Shown here piece by piece: positions 28,315 through 37,831 of a stretch of 64,000 nucleotides of DNA (positions within the stretch are counted from its first letter, which is position 1; each line of letters begins with the position of its first letter). Under the pieces are notes generated by a model. The model searched no databases, had not been told where the DNA came from, and was given only the letters and a program-made list of their open reading frames with translations. Location of the stretch: NCBI GenBank assembly GCA_903820085.1, contig CAIJGA010000034.1, forward strand, positions 1 through 64,000, written 5' to 3'. Origin of the DNA: an uncultured Chlorobiaceae bacterium (GTDB taxonomy: Bacteria; Bacteroidota; Chlorobiia; Chlorobiales; Chlorobiaceae). A program made the position numbers and the translations under genes.

Positions 28315-28863
28315 ATGACAGAACCCTTATCGAATAACAGCTCACTGGCTCTTTTGGAGAAAGAACTTAAAACAGCTGGACTTGGAGGAAAACTTTCACT
28401 TGAACAAGTGAGTCAGTGGACTAAAATTCGACAGTATTATTTGAAAATACTTAAGAATGGGAATTTCAGCTTTATTCCAGAAGGGTATGTTTCTGCCTGT
28501 ATCAAGGCATACAGTAGAGAGATGGGACTTGATGACAGCGAAACCCTTGAACGATACAAAAAGGGACTTAAACTACAGGGGACATTCAACAGCGGAAATG
28601 TTACTAAAATCAAAATAGAATCCAGAACCAATAAAAAGTTTAGGAGTAGCAAAATAAATAAGCAAAACTCGGAACTGCTGAAATCCATACTGCCGTTAAG
28701 CATTGGTATGTTCGTTGGGGTAGTTGGAGCCATCGGATTCAGTTATATAGAAGAGAATAGCAGAGTTTCCGTTCATACGCCCTCAACTGTAAACACAAGC
28801 AGATCCGTTCGCGTTTCCGTCCCGTCTCCTTCACCCCTGCGTTTTTCAGGTTCTCAGAAATAG
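28315..28863 (+). CDS. short RodZ-like membrane protein with N-terminal HTH
   Basis: A 182-residue protein. Residues about 8-75 form a Cro/C1-like helix-turn-helix of the RodZ type (GKLSLEQVSQWTKIRQYYLKILKNGNF, VSACIKAYSREMGL). A single membrane helix lies at about residues 126-144. The external tail of about 35 residues is Ser/Val/Pro-rich and far shorter than in true RodZ. It shares its N-terminus and upstream DNA with the paralogue at 36038-36592. The role is unknown; cell-shape RodZ is less likely because of the missing C-terminal domain. Confidence 0.75.
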   Translation: MTEPLSNNSSLALLEKELKTAGLGGKLSLEQVSQWTKIRQYYLKILKNGNFSFIPEGYVSACIKAYSREMGLDDSETLERYKKGLKLQGTFNSGNVTKIKIESRTNKKFRSSKINKQNSELLKSILPLSIGMFVGVVGAIGFSYIEENSRVSVHTPSTVNTSRSVRVSVPSPSPLRFSGSQK

Positions 28864-28956
28864 CGGAACACTAAAAAACTTCCGGGTTCGGACGGGGCAG
28901 TTATTTTTGCCGGCAATTTTTATGCGTTGCAATCAACCCGGTTCTGTTATCAGATT

Positions 28957-29697
28957 TTAATAGTTACCTAACAAGCTCCCTTCAAAATTGGTGTTATTTA
29001 CATCGGCACCATTCAGGTTAGCTCCTATTAGATTAGCCATGCTGAGATCGGCATCGGTGAGGACTGCATCAGTGAGATCGGCCTCAGTAAGTACAGCACC
29101 ATGAAGGTTCGCCTTTTGGAGGTTCGCCTTTTTGAGGCTTGCCCCGAAGAGGCTTGCATGCATGAGGTTGGCTCTCAGAAGATTAGCCCCATTGAGGTTT
29201 GTCCAATGGAGACTGGCCTTGTGGAGATTTGCATCCATGAGTTCTGCCCTCTGGAGATTAGCCTCAATAAAGTCTGCACCATGGAGAATCGCCCCCTTAA
29301 GGATTGCGTCAGAAAGATTTGCTTCAATGAGGTATGCCCCCCGAAGGTTTGCCTCAGTAAGGATGGTTCGGGAGAGATCTGCCCTATGGAGGCAGGCTCC
29401 ATCGAGAATTGCCTCAGTAAATATTGCATTGCTTAAGTTAGCTTTAATCAGGCTTGCCCTGTAGAGGATGGCCCTGCGAAGGTTTGCGTTACTGAGGTCT
29501 GACCTGTAGAAGTTTGCTCCGCTGAGGTTGGCCTCTATAAGGATCGCCCCCTGAAGGTTAGCATTGCAGAGATTGGCTCCGTGGAGACATGCTCGACTGA
29601 GGTCTACTCCTCTCAGATCCACTTCAAGTCCAGGATTTTCCCTTCTGGTTTCGTTCCACTCTGTTACTGATCTGAGAAGCATTTCTATATCCAGCAT
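28957..29697 (-). CDS. pentapeptide repeat protein
   Basis: A 246-residue protein. After a 25-residue opening it consists almost wholly of A(D/N)LXX pentapeptides (for example ANLCNANLQGAILIEANLSG), about 40 of them. This folds into a right-handed quadrilateral beta helix. The start at 29697 is backed by AAAGGGAG upstream. Some family members mimic DNA and protect gyrase, but most have no known function, and nothing here decides between them. Confidence 0.92.
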   Translation of the reverse strand: MLDIEMLLRSVTEWNETRRENPGLEVDLRGVDLSRACLHGANLCNANLQGAILIEANLSGANFYRSDLSNANLRRAILYRASLIKANLSNAIFTEAILDGACLHRADLSRTILTEANLRGAYLIEANLSDAILKGAILHGADFIEANLQRAELMDANLHKASLHWTNLNGANLLRANLMHASLFGASLKKANLQKANLHGAVLTEADLTDAVLTDADLSMANLIGANLNGADVNNTNFEGSLLGNY

Positions 29698-30301
29698 GGC
29701 TGTAACTCCCTTTTGGTAAGCCTTTGGTTTGTATTATCCGTTCAGTTTTCGTGTTTTTTCTCTGTGAAGTCTGAGTGCGGGATTTTCTATATATAGAGGA
29801 GAACCTAAGCGGGTTGTAAATAGTTCAGGAAAGCATTGATTTACAAGCAGTTAATTAACGCAGTATCATTTTTTGTCTGATTGCACCCTCTCGCTGTTCC
29901 TGTTCAGATACTTCTCTTTCGTTCGTTTGACATGATTACTCTCGTTAATTGATTGGCCAACGAGGAAAATCATTTGAATTTTGAATTCATAACATCTTAA
30001 TGCCTAAAGACATATTATACCAATTCCTCAAGGTCGAGAAAAATAAAGCATGTCAAATCTATGTTAAATCTGATAGCGCTTATCTGAGCTAACAACTTGC
30101 AATTATGACATCTTTGTAAGACGAAAACAATCATTAACTTACTTTATAAAAACAATTAAGCGAAACATACCATTTCAAAACAACAAGTTTTCCGTTATCG
30201 ATAAAATAGTTTTCAAAATTAACACCAGCAATAAGCCTCGGGGTTATTTGCATCTATTTATTATATTTAGGTAAATTTTTTAACGTAATCTGGAGGCGCG
30301 A
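29698..30301. other. 600-bp AT-rich gap with no recognised gene
   Basis: I see no convincing coding sequence or RNA gene. The part near 29698-29760 presumably holds the promoter for the pentapeptide protein. Confidence 0.4.
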
Positions 30302-30390
30302 CATTGTCAGTTGCCCCTTCTTTTTTTCACCAAAAGGGTGGGAAGTCATCAAGAATACCCTTTCGTCGTTCGAACTTGTCTCATACTTTT
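30302..30390 (+). pseudogene. 5' remnant of a pyruvoyl-dependent arginine decarboxylase gene
   Basis: From TTG 30304, preceded by GGAGG, the DNA reads as a frame-disrupted copy of the first 25 codons of the intact gene at 37832-38377. FFTKRVGSHQEY corresponds to [12 protein letters not shown], and after a one-base shift LSSFELV corresponds to LSSFELA. Similarity fades after about 30390. Confidence 0.6.
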
Positions 30391-30444
30391 CCCCAGGAAA
30401 TCGCCGGGTATAAAAAGTTATTCCACCAAAACAATTAGATTCCA

Positions 30445-31053
30445 GTGCTCAAAAGAATCGTTGATCGGTACGAGCATACCGCTGATGGCCTTGTTATTGT
30501 TGATGTAGCCGCAAGGCGTGTAGAAGATCTTTATGAGGATTTCGACAAAACGGCCCCATACCATAAAAAGGATCTTGATGAAGATCTCGTCTATTATCTC
30601 ACAGAGTGTGCGCGTGAAATTGGCCGTGTTGATTTTGTGATACGCTTCATGTTTGAGTGTTATCCTTCAGAAGAGTTCATGCTGCGGGTGCGAACCAGTG
30701 TCCATAAATTTTTTATCTACCAGCGGGAACTCGAACGTGGAGCCATGAACAAGATGCTGAGAACTGCAGCAACGCTGCTCATTATTGGCATCATCATTCT
30801 CGGCCTCTCTCTGTGGGTCAATCACCTCTTTACTGTTGGCAGAACTCCCTCATTTCTCAACACTGTTTTTGCCGAAGGGCTTACCATTGTAGCATGGGTT
30901 TCTGTGTGGGAGGCGCTTGCAACATTTTTGCTGAACTGGCCTCAACATCTTTTTCTCATCAAGCTTTTCCGAAAAATCGCTGAAGCTCCAGTACAGTTTC
31001 AGCAGCCTTCGGAGCATCTTTCAGTAGTAACTGATTCTGCATCAGAACGTTAG
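30445..31053 (+). CDS. membrane protein of unknown function
   Basis: A 202-residue protein with a GTG start at 30445; an in-frame stop at 30436 rules out a longer form. The N-terminal 110 residues are soluble and charged, with DLYEDFDKTAPYHKKDLDEDLVYYLTECAREI. Two membrane helices follow at about residues 105-127 and 142-163, and then a short cytoplasmic-type tail. No family is recognised. It is isolated between the arginine decarboxylase remnant and the metallophosphoesterase. Confidence 0.6.
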   Translation: MLKRIVDRYEHTADGLVIVDVAARRVEDLYEDFDKTAPYHKKDLDEDLVYYLTECAREIGRVDFVIRFMFECYPSEEFMLRVRTSVHKFFIYQRELERGAMNKMLRTAATLLIIGIIILGLSLWVNHLFTVGRTPSFLNTVFAEGLTIVAWVSVWEALATFLLNWPQHLFLIKLFRKIAEAPVQFQQPSEHLSVVTDSASER

Positions 31054-31123
31054 ACGGTTCTTACGAGAGCTCTCGCGAGGAATATGACATCCCGTACCGC
31101 TCTGAATATCTTCCGTTAGCACT

Positions 31124-32197
31124 TCATGCCAGAAGGTGCAGGCGGGAAAAAACATAATCAAGAGAGTCCTCATTCAGAACAATTCTCGAAAAACCCGTCA
31201 AACCCAGCTCCATTGGCCGATTGTCCCGCTCACTGATATACTTGCGATTTTGCTTGCCATTATACCAGTAAACCAGCCGTATGATACTCCCCTCAATTTC
31301 AAGGGCTGTAATGCCACGTTTTCCAATAGTACATCCTGAGTTAAAAACACTTGGAATGGTAATGTTATTGTAAATACCGCTTCTCAGCCCGATTACCTTC
31401 CCCTTCTTGTAACAGGCATCAAGCTCGGATTTCAACTCGACGATTTTCATTTTGATAGTTGAACGCATCTCAACGTCAGCGGACGAATACGACCTGCAGA
31501 GTTCCTCAATCCTGTAATTCAGAAAATCCGCTTTAGAAAGTGATTCAAACAATGGACGATGTGTATGACCTATGATAGAGACAATTTTAGCCTGGTTTGA
31601 GAACTCATAAATCGATTGTTCAATAGCGAACCTTTGGCGACTGTTATAGGCGACAGAAAAGTTCCTTATTCCGAGCGGCTTGGCTAAATAACGAAGAAAG
31701 AAAATAACCGCACGACTGAGTATGGAACAGGTTTGCCATAAAATCAGAGCTGCCTGGTGACCGTGAAACAGCAGGAGCGTATCATCTCCGTATTGAAATT
31801 TAACTGATTCGACAAGCGATGACGCGAGTCGGTATTCCCTTGAGTCAAGCAGCGCTGCATCATGGTTCCCCAAGGTTTTCCAAAAAAAACCATTTTCCCG
31901 AAATTTGAGAAAAAGATCGTAAATGTCACTCCACTGGAGAGCAATACTTTCAAGCGAGAACTTGAACAACTCTTCAATGTCACCATTAAGCACAAGACTG
32001 TATTGTTCAGGCAGGTAATATCTCTCGAGCATGGTTTTAACCAATTCGGAATTTTCCCGAAACTCATCCTGCCGTCCGCCGTTGCCCATGTGCAGGTCGC
32101 TGAGGACAAGTACCTTTGAGGATTGATCAAGAGTAACAGAGCTCGCCTTAGTAAGCAGACGATCAAGATGAGGATGCTTTTTGGCATGATGGCTCAT
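31124..32197 (-). CDS. calcineurin-like metallophosphoesterase
   Basis: A 357-residue metallophosphoesterase with the full metal-ligand set: SDLHMG (motif I), LNGDIEEL (II), LGNHDAAL (III), LFHGHQA (IV) and IGHTHRP (V). The motif I Asp-x-His form fits UDP-diacylglucosamine hydrolase-type and phosphodiesterase relatives. The substrate is unknown. No membrane segment is obvious. Two decayed fragments of a second copy lie at 27240-27320 and 27570-27785. Confidence 0.88.
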   Translation of the reverse strand: MSHHAKKHPHLDRLLTKASSVTLDQSSKVLVLSDLHMGNGGRQDEFRENSELVKTMLERYYLPEQYSLVLNGDIEELFKFSLESIALQWSDIYDLFLKFRENGFFWKTLGNHDAALLDSREYRLASSLVESVKFQYGDDTLLLFHGHQAALILWQTCSILSRAVIFFLRYLAKPLGIRNFSVAYNSRQRFAIEQSIYEFSNQAKIVSIIGHTHRPLFESLSKADFLNYRIEELCRSYSSADVEMRSTIKMKIVELKSELDACYKKGKVIGLRSGIYNNITIPSVFNSGCTIGKRGITALEIEGSIIRLVYWYNGKQNRKYISERDNRPMELGLTGFSRIVLNEDSLDYVFSRLHLLA

Positions 32198-32634
32198 GGC
32201 ATCACACTGTTGCCATAGTTGCGGCCCTTGATATGGAATAATCCAAACATGTACTCATTTTTTTGCCTTATTGCCGTGTACAGTCAATTACTTATTGCCC
32301 TTTCTTTTTCATGTATTAATGTTAAGGAATTATTTTCAGCTTTAATTTAATCGCATATTTGTTAAGAAAATGTGAACTCATTTACTTTAAACGGTCATTT
32401 ATAGACATACAGCGCTTCTGATTGTCAAGAGAATGTTAAAAATAAATAATAAACTTAACTCATCGAATATTTTATTCAGGCAATTCATCCCGTCTGTTAA
32501 TTATTTGAAAACAATGATGCACGTAAAGTTGATTTATACGCAACCTTCGTATATTTTTTAAAAAATTACTGGCATATCAATAAAGCATCAAATGATATGC
32601 AACAAAAATAACTTTTATAACCTATTTTAAGATT
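32198..32634. repeat. intergenic DNA with the first copy of a direct repeat
   Basis: The 120-bp stretch from about 32489 to 32609 (starting CCGTCTGTTAATTATT) recurs at 35258-35374 with scattered changes. It precedes a DUF6794 gene in both places. The rest of the gap is AT-rich and holds the divergent promoters of the metallophosphoesterase and DUF6794 genes; no gene is seen. Confidence 0.65.
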
Positions 32635-32967
32635 ATGCATAATAGATCACCTTGGCCCAGAACGATCAATGATGCTGCAGAACGGATCATTGCGATAATG
32701 AACGATAAAGAGAGGAAAAAGGTGGCATCTCTTCCTGAGGGCAAGTTGCAGAAACTCCGCTTTAGTCTCGGCAGATACCTCCATAGTGAGCTGGGATTAC
32801 TCGAAGGTAACGATGCCTTGATAAAAGCATGCGCCATTTCAGCGCACGGTAATTTTGAAAGTCATTTTTTCCTTAATGATGCCGATTCAGCATCAAAAGT
32901 AATCCTTGAAGCAATATGGAACAGGTTGAAAAGGGTAACGCCTCTCACTAACTGCTTGCATATGTGA
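32635..32967 (+). CDS. DUF6794-type protein
   Basis: A 110-residue protein with the pattern WPRTINDAAERIIAIMNDKE, then LRFSLGRYLHSELGLLEGNDALIKAC and a C-terminal DADSASKVILEAIWNRL. This fits the DUF6794 family, small cytoplasmic proteins of unknown role. It is the intact member of three copies in this window; the other two are broken. Confidence 0.65.
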   Translation: MHNRSPWPRTINDAAERIIAIMNDKERKKVASLPEGKLQKLRFSLGRYLHSELGLLEGNDALIKACAISAHGNFESHFFLNDADSASKVILEAIWNRLKRVTPLTNCLHM

Positions 32968-33073
32968 ACGGCTCGGTCCACTTCATTTCATCCGCAATGA
33001 ATTCGTGTTGATTGGATATGTTGTATTTATTCCGACATTTGTACTTCCGAAGTATTGACAGAGCAACTTTTCA

Positions 33074-33271
33074 ATGAAATCAAAAAATTTTCCCGTTCTG
33101 GCGACCTTGTTTTTTCTCCCGGCTTCACCATCTCATGCGGTAAAGCCCTTAAGCTCGCGAAAGTGCATCATCGAATACATGGAGGTGAATTCCAAACTGG
33201 CGCAAACAAAGTTAGAATCAGTTTCTGTCATGAATTGCGCAAAGTTCCGTCTGATCGGCAGGACTCGATAA
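33074..33271 (+). pseudogene. truncated TolC-like outer membrane protein fragment
   Basis: A 65-residue ORF with a signal peptide ([17 protein letters not shown]). The following segment [26 protein letters not shown] resembles the first helix of TolC-family channels (LTLxECIxxALxNNxxLxxxR). The remaining 400 residues expected are missing. The stop codon overlaps the ATG of the MacB-like gene (TAATG), so it may now serve mainly as a coupled leader. The TolC assignment is by eye and uncertain. Confidence 0.4.
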
Positions 33272-35244
33272 TGAAACCACTTCTGCAGCTTGTCGATGTT
33301 CACCGCACATACCGGATCGGTGAAAGTACCGTTCATGCCCTGCGCGGTATATCCCTGACCATAGAACAGGGTGAGTTTGTTGCCATCATGGGAGCTTCGG
33401 GGTCAGGCAAATCTTCATTGCTTCATATTCTGGGACTGCTCGACAATCCCGACATGGGCGCGTTCATGATCATGGACAATAATGTCAGCGCCATGACGGA
33501 GGATGAGCAGGCCGGGTTGCGCAATAATGTTGCCGGATTTGTTTTTCAGCAGTTTCATCTGCTCAAGCGCATGACCATTGTCGATAATGTGCGGTTGCCG
33601 CATATCTACAGCGGGCTTAAGGGAGATTTTCGTCAGGAGGCAACAGATCGGCTGAAACTGGTTGGACTTGAACAACGGATCGGCCATACCCCAAACCAGC
33701 TTTCAGGAGGCGAACAGCAGCGGGTGGCGATAGCACGGGCGCTGATCCGCGATCCGCTGATCATTTTTGCCGACGAGCCGACCGGCAACCTCGATTCAAA
33801 AAATTCTGCAGAGATCATGAAGATTCTCAAGGGACTTCATGACGAGGGGAAAACCATCATTATGGTGACGCATGAACATGAAATTGCCGCATATGCCGGG
33901 CGGGTCATTATCATGAAAGATGGTGTCATTGTTTCCGATGAACACAGGACGGAGAGATCTCACTTGGTGGAAGTTGCTCGGGAGAGGCGATTTGAGATCC
34001 ATGATTCCAGAAAAGGATCGTTATGGCAGGACGGCCGGTTTACCGGATTTATGGCTCAGGCTTTTCAGTCCATTCTTGCCAACAAGATGCGCTCATTTCT
34101 TTCCGTACTCGGAATTCTTGTAGGGGTTGCATCGGTGATTGCCATGATGGCGCTTGGAGCTGGCGCACAGGAGGCCATGCAGGAGGATCTGAAATCGATG
34201 GGTTCGAATATGCTCTCGATCAGGTCAGGATCAGCAAAAATCAGGGGTGCATCCCAGGGAGCTGGCGCTGTTGCGCGCTTTACGTTCAAGGATGTAGAAG
34301 AAATTGCTTCGCTTCGTACGCTGGTCAAAAATACCGCCGGAGTAGTCAACGGCGCCGGACGGATTGTTTACGGCAACAAAAACTGGAGCTCGCAGTTAAC
34401 GGGGGTGGGGTTCGATTATGGTACCATGCGTGCGTCTATCCCTGCGGTTGGCAGGTGGTTTACCCCAGAAGAGATGCAAACACGGGCAAAAACAGCCATT
34501 ATTGGCGTGACAGTTGTAAAGGAGCTTTTTGGTGGCAGCAATCCGCTTGGCAAGACCATCAAGATCAACAGAATTAATTTCAAGGTTATCGGAATCGCTC
34601 CGGCAAAAGGGTTTTCCGGGCAGCATGACGATGATGACGTGGTCATTATTCCAGTGACGACGGCCATGTACCGCGTTCTTGGCAAGGATTATCTCAGCGG
34701 CATCTTTGTCGAGGCCGCCTCGCCCAACCAGGTTGATCAAGCCAAAACCACGATCAGTGAGCTGATCCGTAAACTCCACCGCCTCAAAGAGGATGACGAT
34801 ACCTTTAATATCAGGGATATGACCGAAATCCAGAAGATGCTAAAGAGCACTACAGAGACCATGAGCCTTCTGCTTGGTTCAATTGCGGCCATCTCGCTGC
34901 TTGTTGGTGGGATCGGTATCATGAATATCATGCTTGTTTCCGTGACTGAACGAACCAGGGAGATTGGTTTGCGCAAGGCTATCGGAGCAAGAAAAAGTGA
35001 CATCATGCTCCAGTTTCTTATTGAATCGGTGGGGATGACCATCAGTGGAGGGTTCATCGGGGTTCTTGCCGGAATCGGTATTTCGCTGATTCTCGCTGTT
35101 TTTGCCGGCTGGGCGATAAAAACTTCGCTCATATCCGTCCTGCTCGCAACCACCTTTTCAGCACTCACCGGTATCTTTTTCGGCCTTTGGCCTGCCAGAA
35201 AAGCCGCATTACTCAAACCAGTGGAAGCCCTCCGCTTTGAGTAA
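33271..35244 (+). CDS. MacB-type ABC transporter (fused ATPase and permease)
   Basis: A 657-residue protein read from ATG 33271. The reading frame extends upstream to 33055 but those residues are not transporter-like. The N-terminal ATPase has Walker A GASGSGKS at 41-48, signature [15 protein letters not shown] and Walker [14 protein letters not shown] first membrane helix at about 275 leads to a large periplasmic MacB_PCD domain and three C-terminal helices (FtsX fold: [35 protein letters not shown]). Such proteins export peptides, lipids or macrolides with an adaptor and TolC. Here no adaptor is encoded and only a TolC fragment precedes it. Confidence 0.92.
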   Translation: MKPLLQLVDVHRTYRIGESTVHALRGISLTIEQGEFVAIMGASGSGKSSLLHILGLLDNPDMGAFMIMDNNVSAMTEDEQAGLRNNVAGFVFQQFHLLKRMTIVDNVRLPHIYSGLKGDFRQEATDRLKLVGLEQRIGHTPNQLSGGEQQRVAIARALIRDPLIIFADEPTGNLDSKNSAEIMKILKGLHDEGKTIIMVTHEHEIAAYAGRVIIMKDGVIVSDEHRTERSHLVEVARERRFEIHDSRKGSLWQDGRFTGFMAQAFQSILANKMRSFLSVLGILVGVASVIAMMALGAGAQEAMQEDLKSMGSNMLSIRSGSAKIRGASQGAGAVARFTFKDVEEIASLRTLVKNTAGVVNGAGRIVYGNKNWSSQLTGVGFDYGTMRASIPAVGRWFTPEEMQTRAKTAIIGVTVVKELFGGSNPLGKTIKINRINFKVIGIAPAKGFSGQHDDDDVVIIPVTTAMYRVLGKDYLSGIFVEAASPNQVDQAKTTISELIRKLHRLKEDDDTFNIRDMTEIQKMLKSTTETMSLLLGSIAAISLLVGGIGIMNIMLVSVTERTREIGLRKAIGARKSDIMLQFLIESVGMTISGGFIGVLAGIGISLILAVFAGWAIKTSLISVLLATTFSALTGIFFGLWPARKAALLKPVEALRFE

Positions 35245-35257
35245 AGAAAACCTTAAG

Positions 35258-35374
35258 CCGTCTGTTAATTATTGGAAAACAAAGATGCACGTAAAATATA
35301 TTTACTCTTAGCCTTCGTATATTTGTTTAAAAATTTACAGGGCATATCAAGACAGAATCAAAGATATGCAACAA
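35258..35374. repeat. second copy of a direct repeat flanking the MacB gene
   Basis: This stretch matches about 32489-32609 (CCGTCTGTTAATTATT, then ATGCACGTAAA, CCTTCGTATATTT and GGCATATCAA). With the DUF6794 sequences that follow, the repeats bracket the MacB-type transporter. Confidence 0.65.
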
Positions 35375-35382
35375 TAAAAACT

Positions 35383-35595
35383 GGCAAGTTGCAGAAACTC
35401 CGTTTTAGTCTTGGCAGATACCTCTATCATGAGCTTGGATTACACGAAGGTAACGATGCCTTGATACAAGCATGCGCCATTTCAGAGCACGGTAATTTTG
35501 AAAGTCATTTTTTCCTTAATGATACCGATTCGGCACTTGATGTAATCCAGAATGCGATTTGGAGCAGGCTGAAAAGGGTAAAGCCTGTCGCGTAA
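35383..35595 (+). pseudogene. 5'-truncated DUF6794 gene copy
   Basis: The frame from 35383 reads GKLQKLRFSLGRYLYHELGLHEGN and continues to the stop at 35595, closely matching residues 36-106 of the intact copy at 32635. The first 35 codons, including the start, are absent. The upstream repeat joins directly to GGCAAGTTGCAG, which indicates a deletion of about 130 bp. Confidence 0.7.
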
Positions 35596-35671
35596 ATGCT
35601 TGCTTATTTGAACGGCTCAGGCATAAATTCAGGAATGAACAATTCATTATAATAGCGAAGGTACAAAAAAC

Positions 35672-35932
35672 ATGACACTGAGAGAACTTGTCACAGCTCA
35701 TGATTCTGACGGATTCTTCCTTGCAACAGCAAGATATGATGTTGCTTCATGTAAGCTGGAATTTCTTTTTTTCGATGATGATATGGATAAAACATACGGG
35801 GGGACAGAAATGCGGAAGCTCAAGAACACCGACTATATCGATACCGAGGTACCCGATGAAGCGGAATATGCAAGTGACTGGATGATAACATACTATAATG
35901 ATAAGCATTACAGAATAAAAATTTTCTTTTGA
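35672..35932 (+). CDS. small protein of unknown function
   Basis: An 86-residue acidic protein beginning MTLRELVTAHDSDGFFLATA, with AAGG 10 bp upstream of the ATG. It is soluble and rich in Asp and Tyr (FFDDDMDKTYGG, TDYIDTEVPDEAEYASDW). No family is recognised. It lies between the truncated DUF6794 copy and the second RodZ-like gene. Confidence 0.5.
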   Translation: MTLRELVTAHDSDGFFLATARYDVASCKLEFLFFDDDMDKTYGGTEMRKLKNTDYIDTEVPDEAEYASDWMITYYNDKHYRIKIFF

Positions 35933-36037
35933 ATAAACCAAACCCTGTCAATCCGAAAGCATAATAATGAACAAGACCACTCTATCAATTCATGAATGGC
36001 TTGGAAACAGGTCAAATACTGTAATTCCGGGCTTTTT

Positions 36038-36592
36038 ATGACCGAAACCTTATCGAACGACTCACTTGACCTTTTGGCTACAGCGCTTAAAAAAGCCAGA
36101 CTGGAAAAAAAACTTTCAGTAGAAGAAGTAAGTCAGTTGACAAAGATTAAAAAGGATTACCTGGAACAACTTGAGGACGGCAATTTCAGTTTTCTGCCAA
36201 TCAGCTATGTATATGCATGTACCAAGACATACTTGAAAGAGATGGGACTTGACGGCAGCGAAATTCTTGAAAATTGCAAAAAAGATCTCCACATACCTGT
36301 ACCTTACAACAAGGAAGAGATTGTCGAAACAGATTGCGGACATAACGAAAAGAACAAGCCGGTCGAAAAACACACCCACTACCTGCTGCTTATGACGTCC
36401 ATCGTGCTTTTAGGCATTGGTCTCATTGCAGGTGTACTTATAGGCCTCAACGTCAGTTATAAAGGCCATAACACCGAACTGCCGGCTCCTCGCCTGTCGG
36501 TTTCAGCCGCAAGGCCATCGGTCAAGAAACCAGTCAAAACATCTGCAGCAATCCATCTCCCTGTTTCTGTCGTTGCTCCAGCGCAACGCTGA
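36038..36592 (+). CDS. short RodZ-like membrane protein with N-terminal HTH
   Basis: A 184-residue paralogue of the protein at 28315, starting at MTETLSND (36038). The HTH is EKKLSVEEVSQLTKIKKDYLEQLEDGNF at about residues 24-51. A membrane helix (LLLMTSIVLLGIGLIAGVLIGL) is near residues 114-135, and a 48-residue external tail rich in Ser, Pro, Val and Lys follows. It lacks the long RodZ periplasmic domain. Upstream DNA is also shared with the first copy (AAATACTGTAAT). Confidence 0.75.
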   Translation: MTETLSNDSLDLLATALKKARLEKKLSVEEVSQLTKIKKDYLEQLEDGNFSFLPISYVYACTKTYLKEMGLDGSEILENCKKDLHIPVPYNKEEIVETDCGHNEKNKPVEKHTHYLLLMTSIVLLGIGLIAGVLIGLNVSYKGHNTELPAPRLSVSAARPSVKKPVKTSAAIHLPVSVVAPAQR

Positions 36593-36607
36593 GCTTCAGA
36601 TTCCCCG

Positions 36608-36645
36608 GGAATAAGGCAATAGCCTGAAGAGCGTTGCCTTATTCC
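36608..36645. terminator. bidirectional terminator between convergent genes
   Basis: A perfect 12-bp stem (GGAATAAGGCAA at 36608-36619 with TTGCCTTATTCC at 36634-36645) and a 14-nt loop lie between the ends of the RodZ-like gene and the repeat protein gene. Confidence 0.8.
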
Positions 36646-36661
36646 TTTCGCGGAAAAGATT

Positions 36662-37714
36662 TTACAAAAAGCAGTTGCCTTTTACATTTAAAAGGGCCCG
36701 GACTTGTTCTTCACTTAAGGATTGCGAGTTCTTTCCGCAAATCCAGTCTCCGCCAACTCTCTTCAAAGAACCCTCAACTGAGACCAGCTGGTTTTCTGAG
36801 CAATCAAAATTACCCTTGACCTTTTTCGGAGCGCCCTCAAGGGTTGCAAGCTGATTCCATGCACAGTCAAAATTACCCTTGACCTTTTCAGGTGCCCATT
36901 TGAGTGAAATCAGTTGATTATTTGAACAATTAAAAGCATCAACTCCCTGAGGAGCGCCTTTGAGAGAAGTCAATTGATTGCCTGAGCAATCAAATGTTCC
37001 TGTTTGCTTTGGAGCCCCTTTAAGGGAAGTCAGTTGATTGCCTGAGCAGTCGAAGCTGCCGTGCACTTCCCGAGGACCTCCTTTAAGCAAGGTCAACCGG
37101 TTTGCCGTACAAACGAAATCGCCCTTGATAGTATCGGGCATGCCTGCAAGTGATGAAAGTTGGTTGCAGGAACAATCAAAATCACCTTGGACCTTTTTTG
37201 GCGCACCTTGGAGTACCGTAAGCTGATTGTCACAACAAGTAAAATCACCGCCAACTATCAACGGAGCACCATCAAGTGAAGTGAGCTGGTTGCCGGAACA
37301 GTTGAAATCTCCTTCTACTATCTCTGGACAGCTCGCAATGATGGTTGCGGTATCTGAAAGAATCTCACCATTTAACAAGGTCAACTGATTTCCGGCACAA
37401 GAAAAATCTCCCATAATAAAAGCCGGGCAACCCAAAAGAGAGATCAGTTGATTACCGGAACAGTCAAAATCACCTTTAACATCCTCAGGGCCACCTTCGA
37501 GTGTTGTCAACTTGTTCCCTGAGCAGTTGAAATCTCCTTTAATCTTTTTAGGGCCACCCTCAAGTGTGGTGAGCTTGTTGCCTGAGCAGTTAAAATCTCC
37601 CTTTACTCTCTCCGGACATCCTTCAAGGGAGGTTAATCCCTTATTGGAACAATCGATGTCACTTTTTCCATCAAGCTCCCCCATGACATCGGCAAACGTT
37701 ACTTTCTTGACCAT
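36662..37714 (-). CDS. Cys-Ser-Asn leucine-rich repeat protein
   Basis: A 350-residue protein with about 15 repeats of roughly 20-23 residues, each of the form GDFDCSGNQLTSLEGAP. The hydrophobic spacing and the Asn ladder resemble a leucine-rich repeat solenoid with an internal cysteine at each turn. The repeats start at once with no signal peptide, so it should be cytoplasmic. The short C-terminal cap (EEQVRALLNVKGN) matches the paralogue at 41963. ATGGAGAC upstream of 37714 supports the start. The function is unknown; a protein-binding scaffold is a reasonable guess. Confidence 0.8.
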   Translation of the reverse strand: MVKKVTFADVMGELDGKSDIDCSNKGLTSLEGCPERVKGDFNCSGNKLTTLEGGPKKIKGDFNCSGNKLTTLEGGPEDVKGDFDCSGNQLISLLGCPAFIMGDFSCAGNQLTLLNGEILSDTATIIASCPEIVEGDFNCSGNQLTSLDGAPLIVGGDFTCCDNQLTVLQGAPKKVQGDFDCSCNQLSSLAGMPDTIKGDFVCTANRLTLLKGGPREVHGSFDCSGNQLTSLKGAPKQTGTFDCSGNQLTSLKGAPQGVDAFNCSNNQLISLKWAPEKVKGNFDCAWNQLATLEGAPKKVKGNFDCSENQLVSVEGSLKRVGGDWICGKNSQSLSEEQVRALLNVKGNCFL

Positions 37715-37831
37715 ATTATGTCTCCATTGAAAAACTAATTATCGAAATCAATAACGAATGAATTTCCTGCAATTTTTTATTCGTTTTTAACTACTCGCGC
37801 CATTATGAATAATCGCCGGTCATCAGCCAAA

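Noticed and set aside
29101-29464. Open frames on the plus strand opposite the pentapeptide-repeat gene, with regular Cys/Leu patterns
   Set aside because: The regularity is the mirror of the pentapeptide repeat on the minus strand, which has a good start and ribosome site.
33055-33270. Upstream extension of the MacB frame from a TTG at 33055
   Set aside because: The extra 72 residues are unlike any transporter, while the standard MacB start MKPLLQ is at 33271 and another ORF in a different frame covers this stretch.
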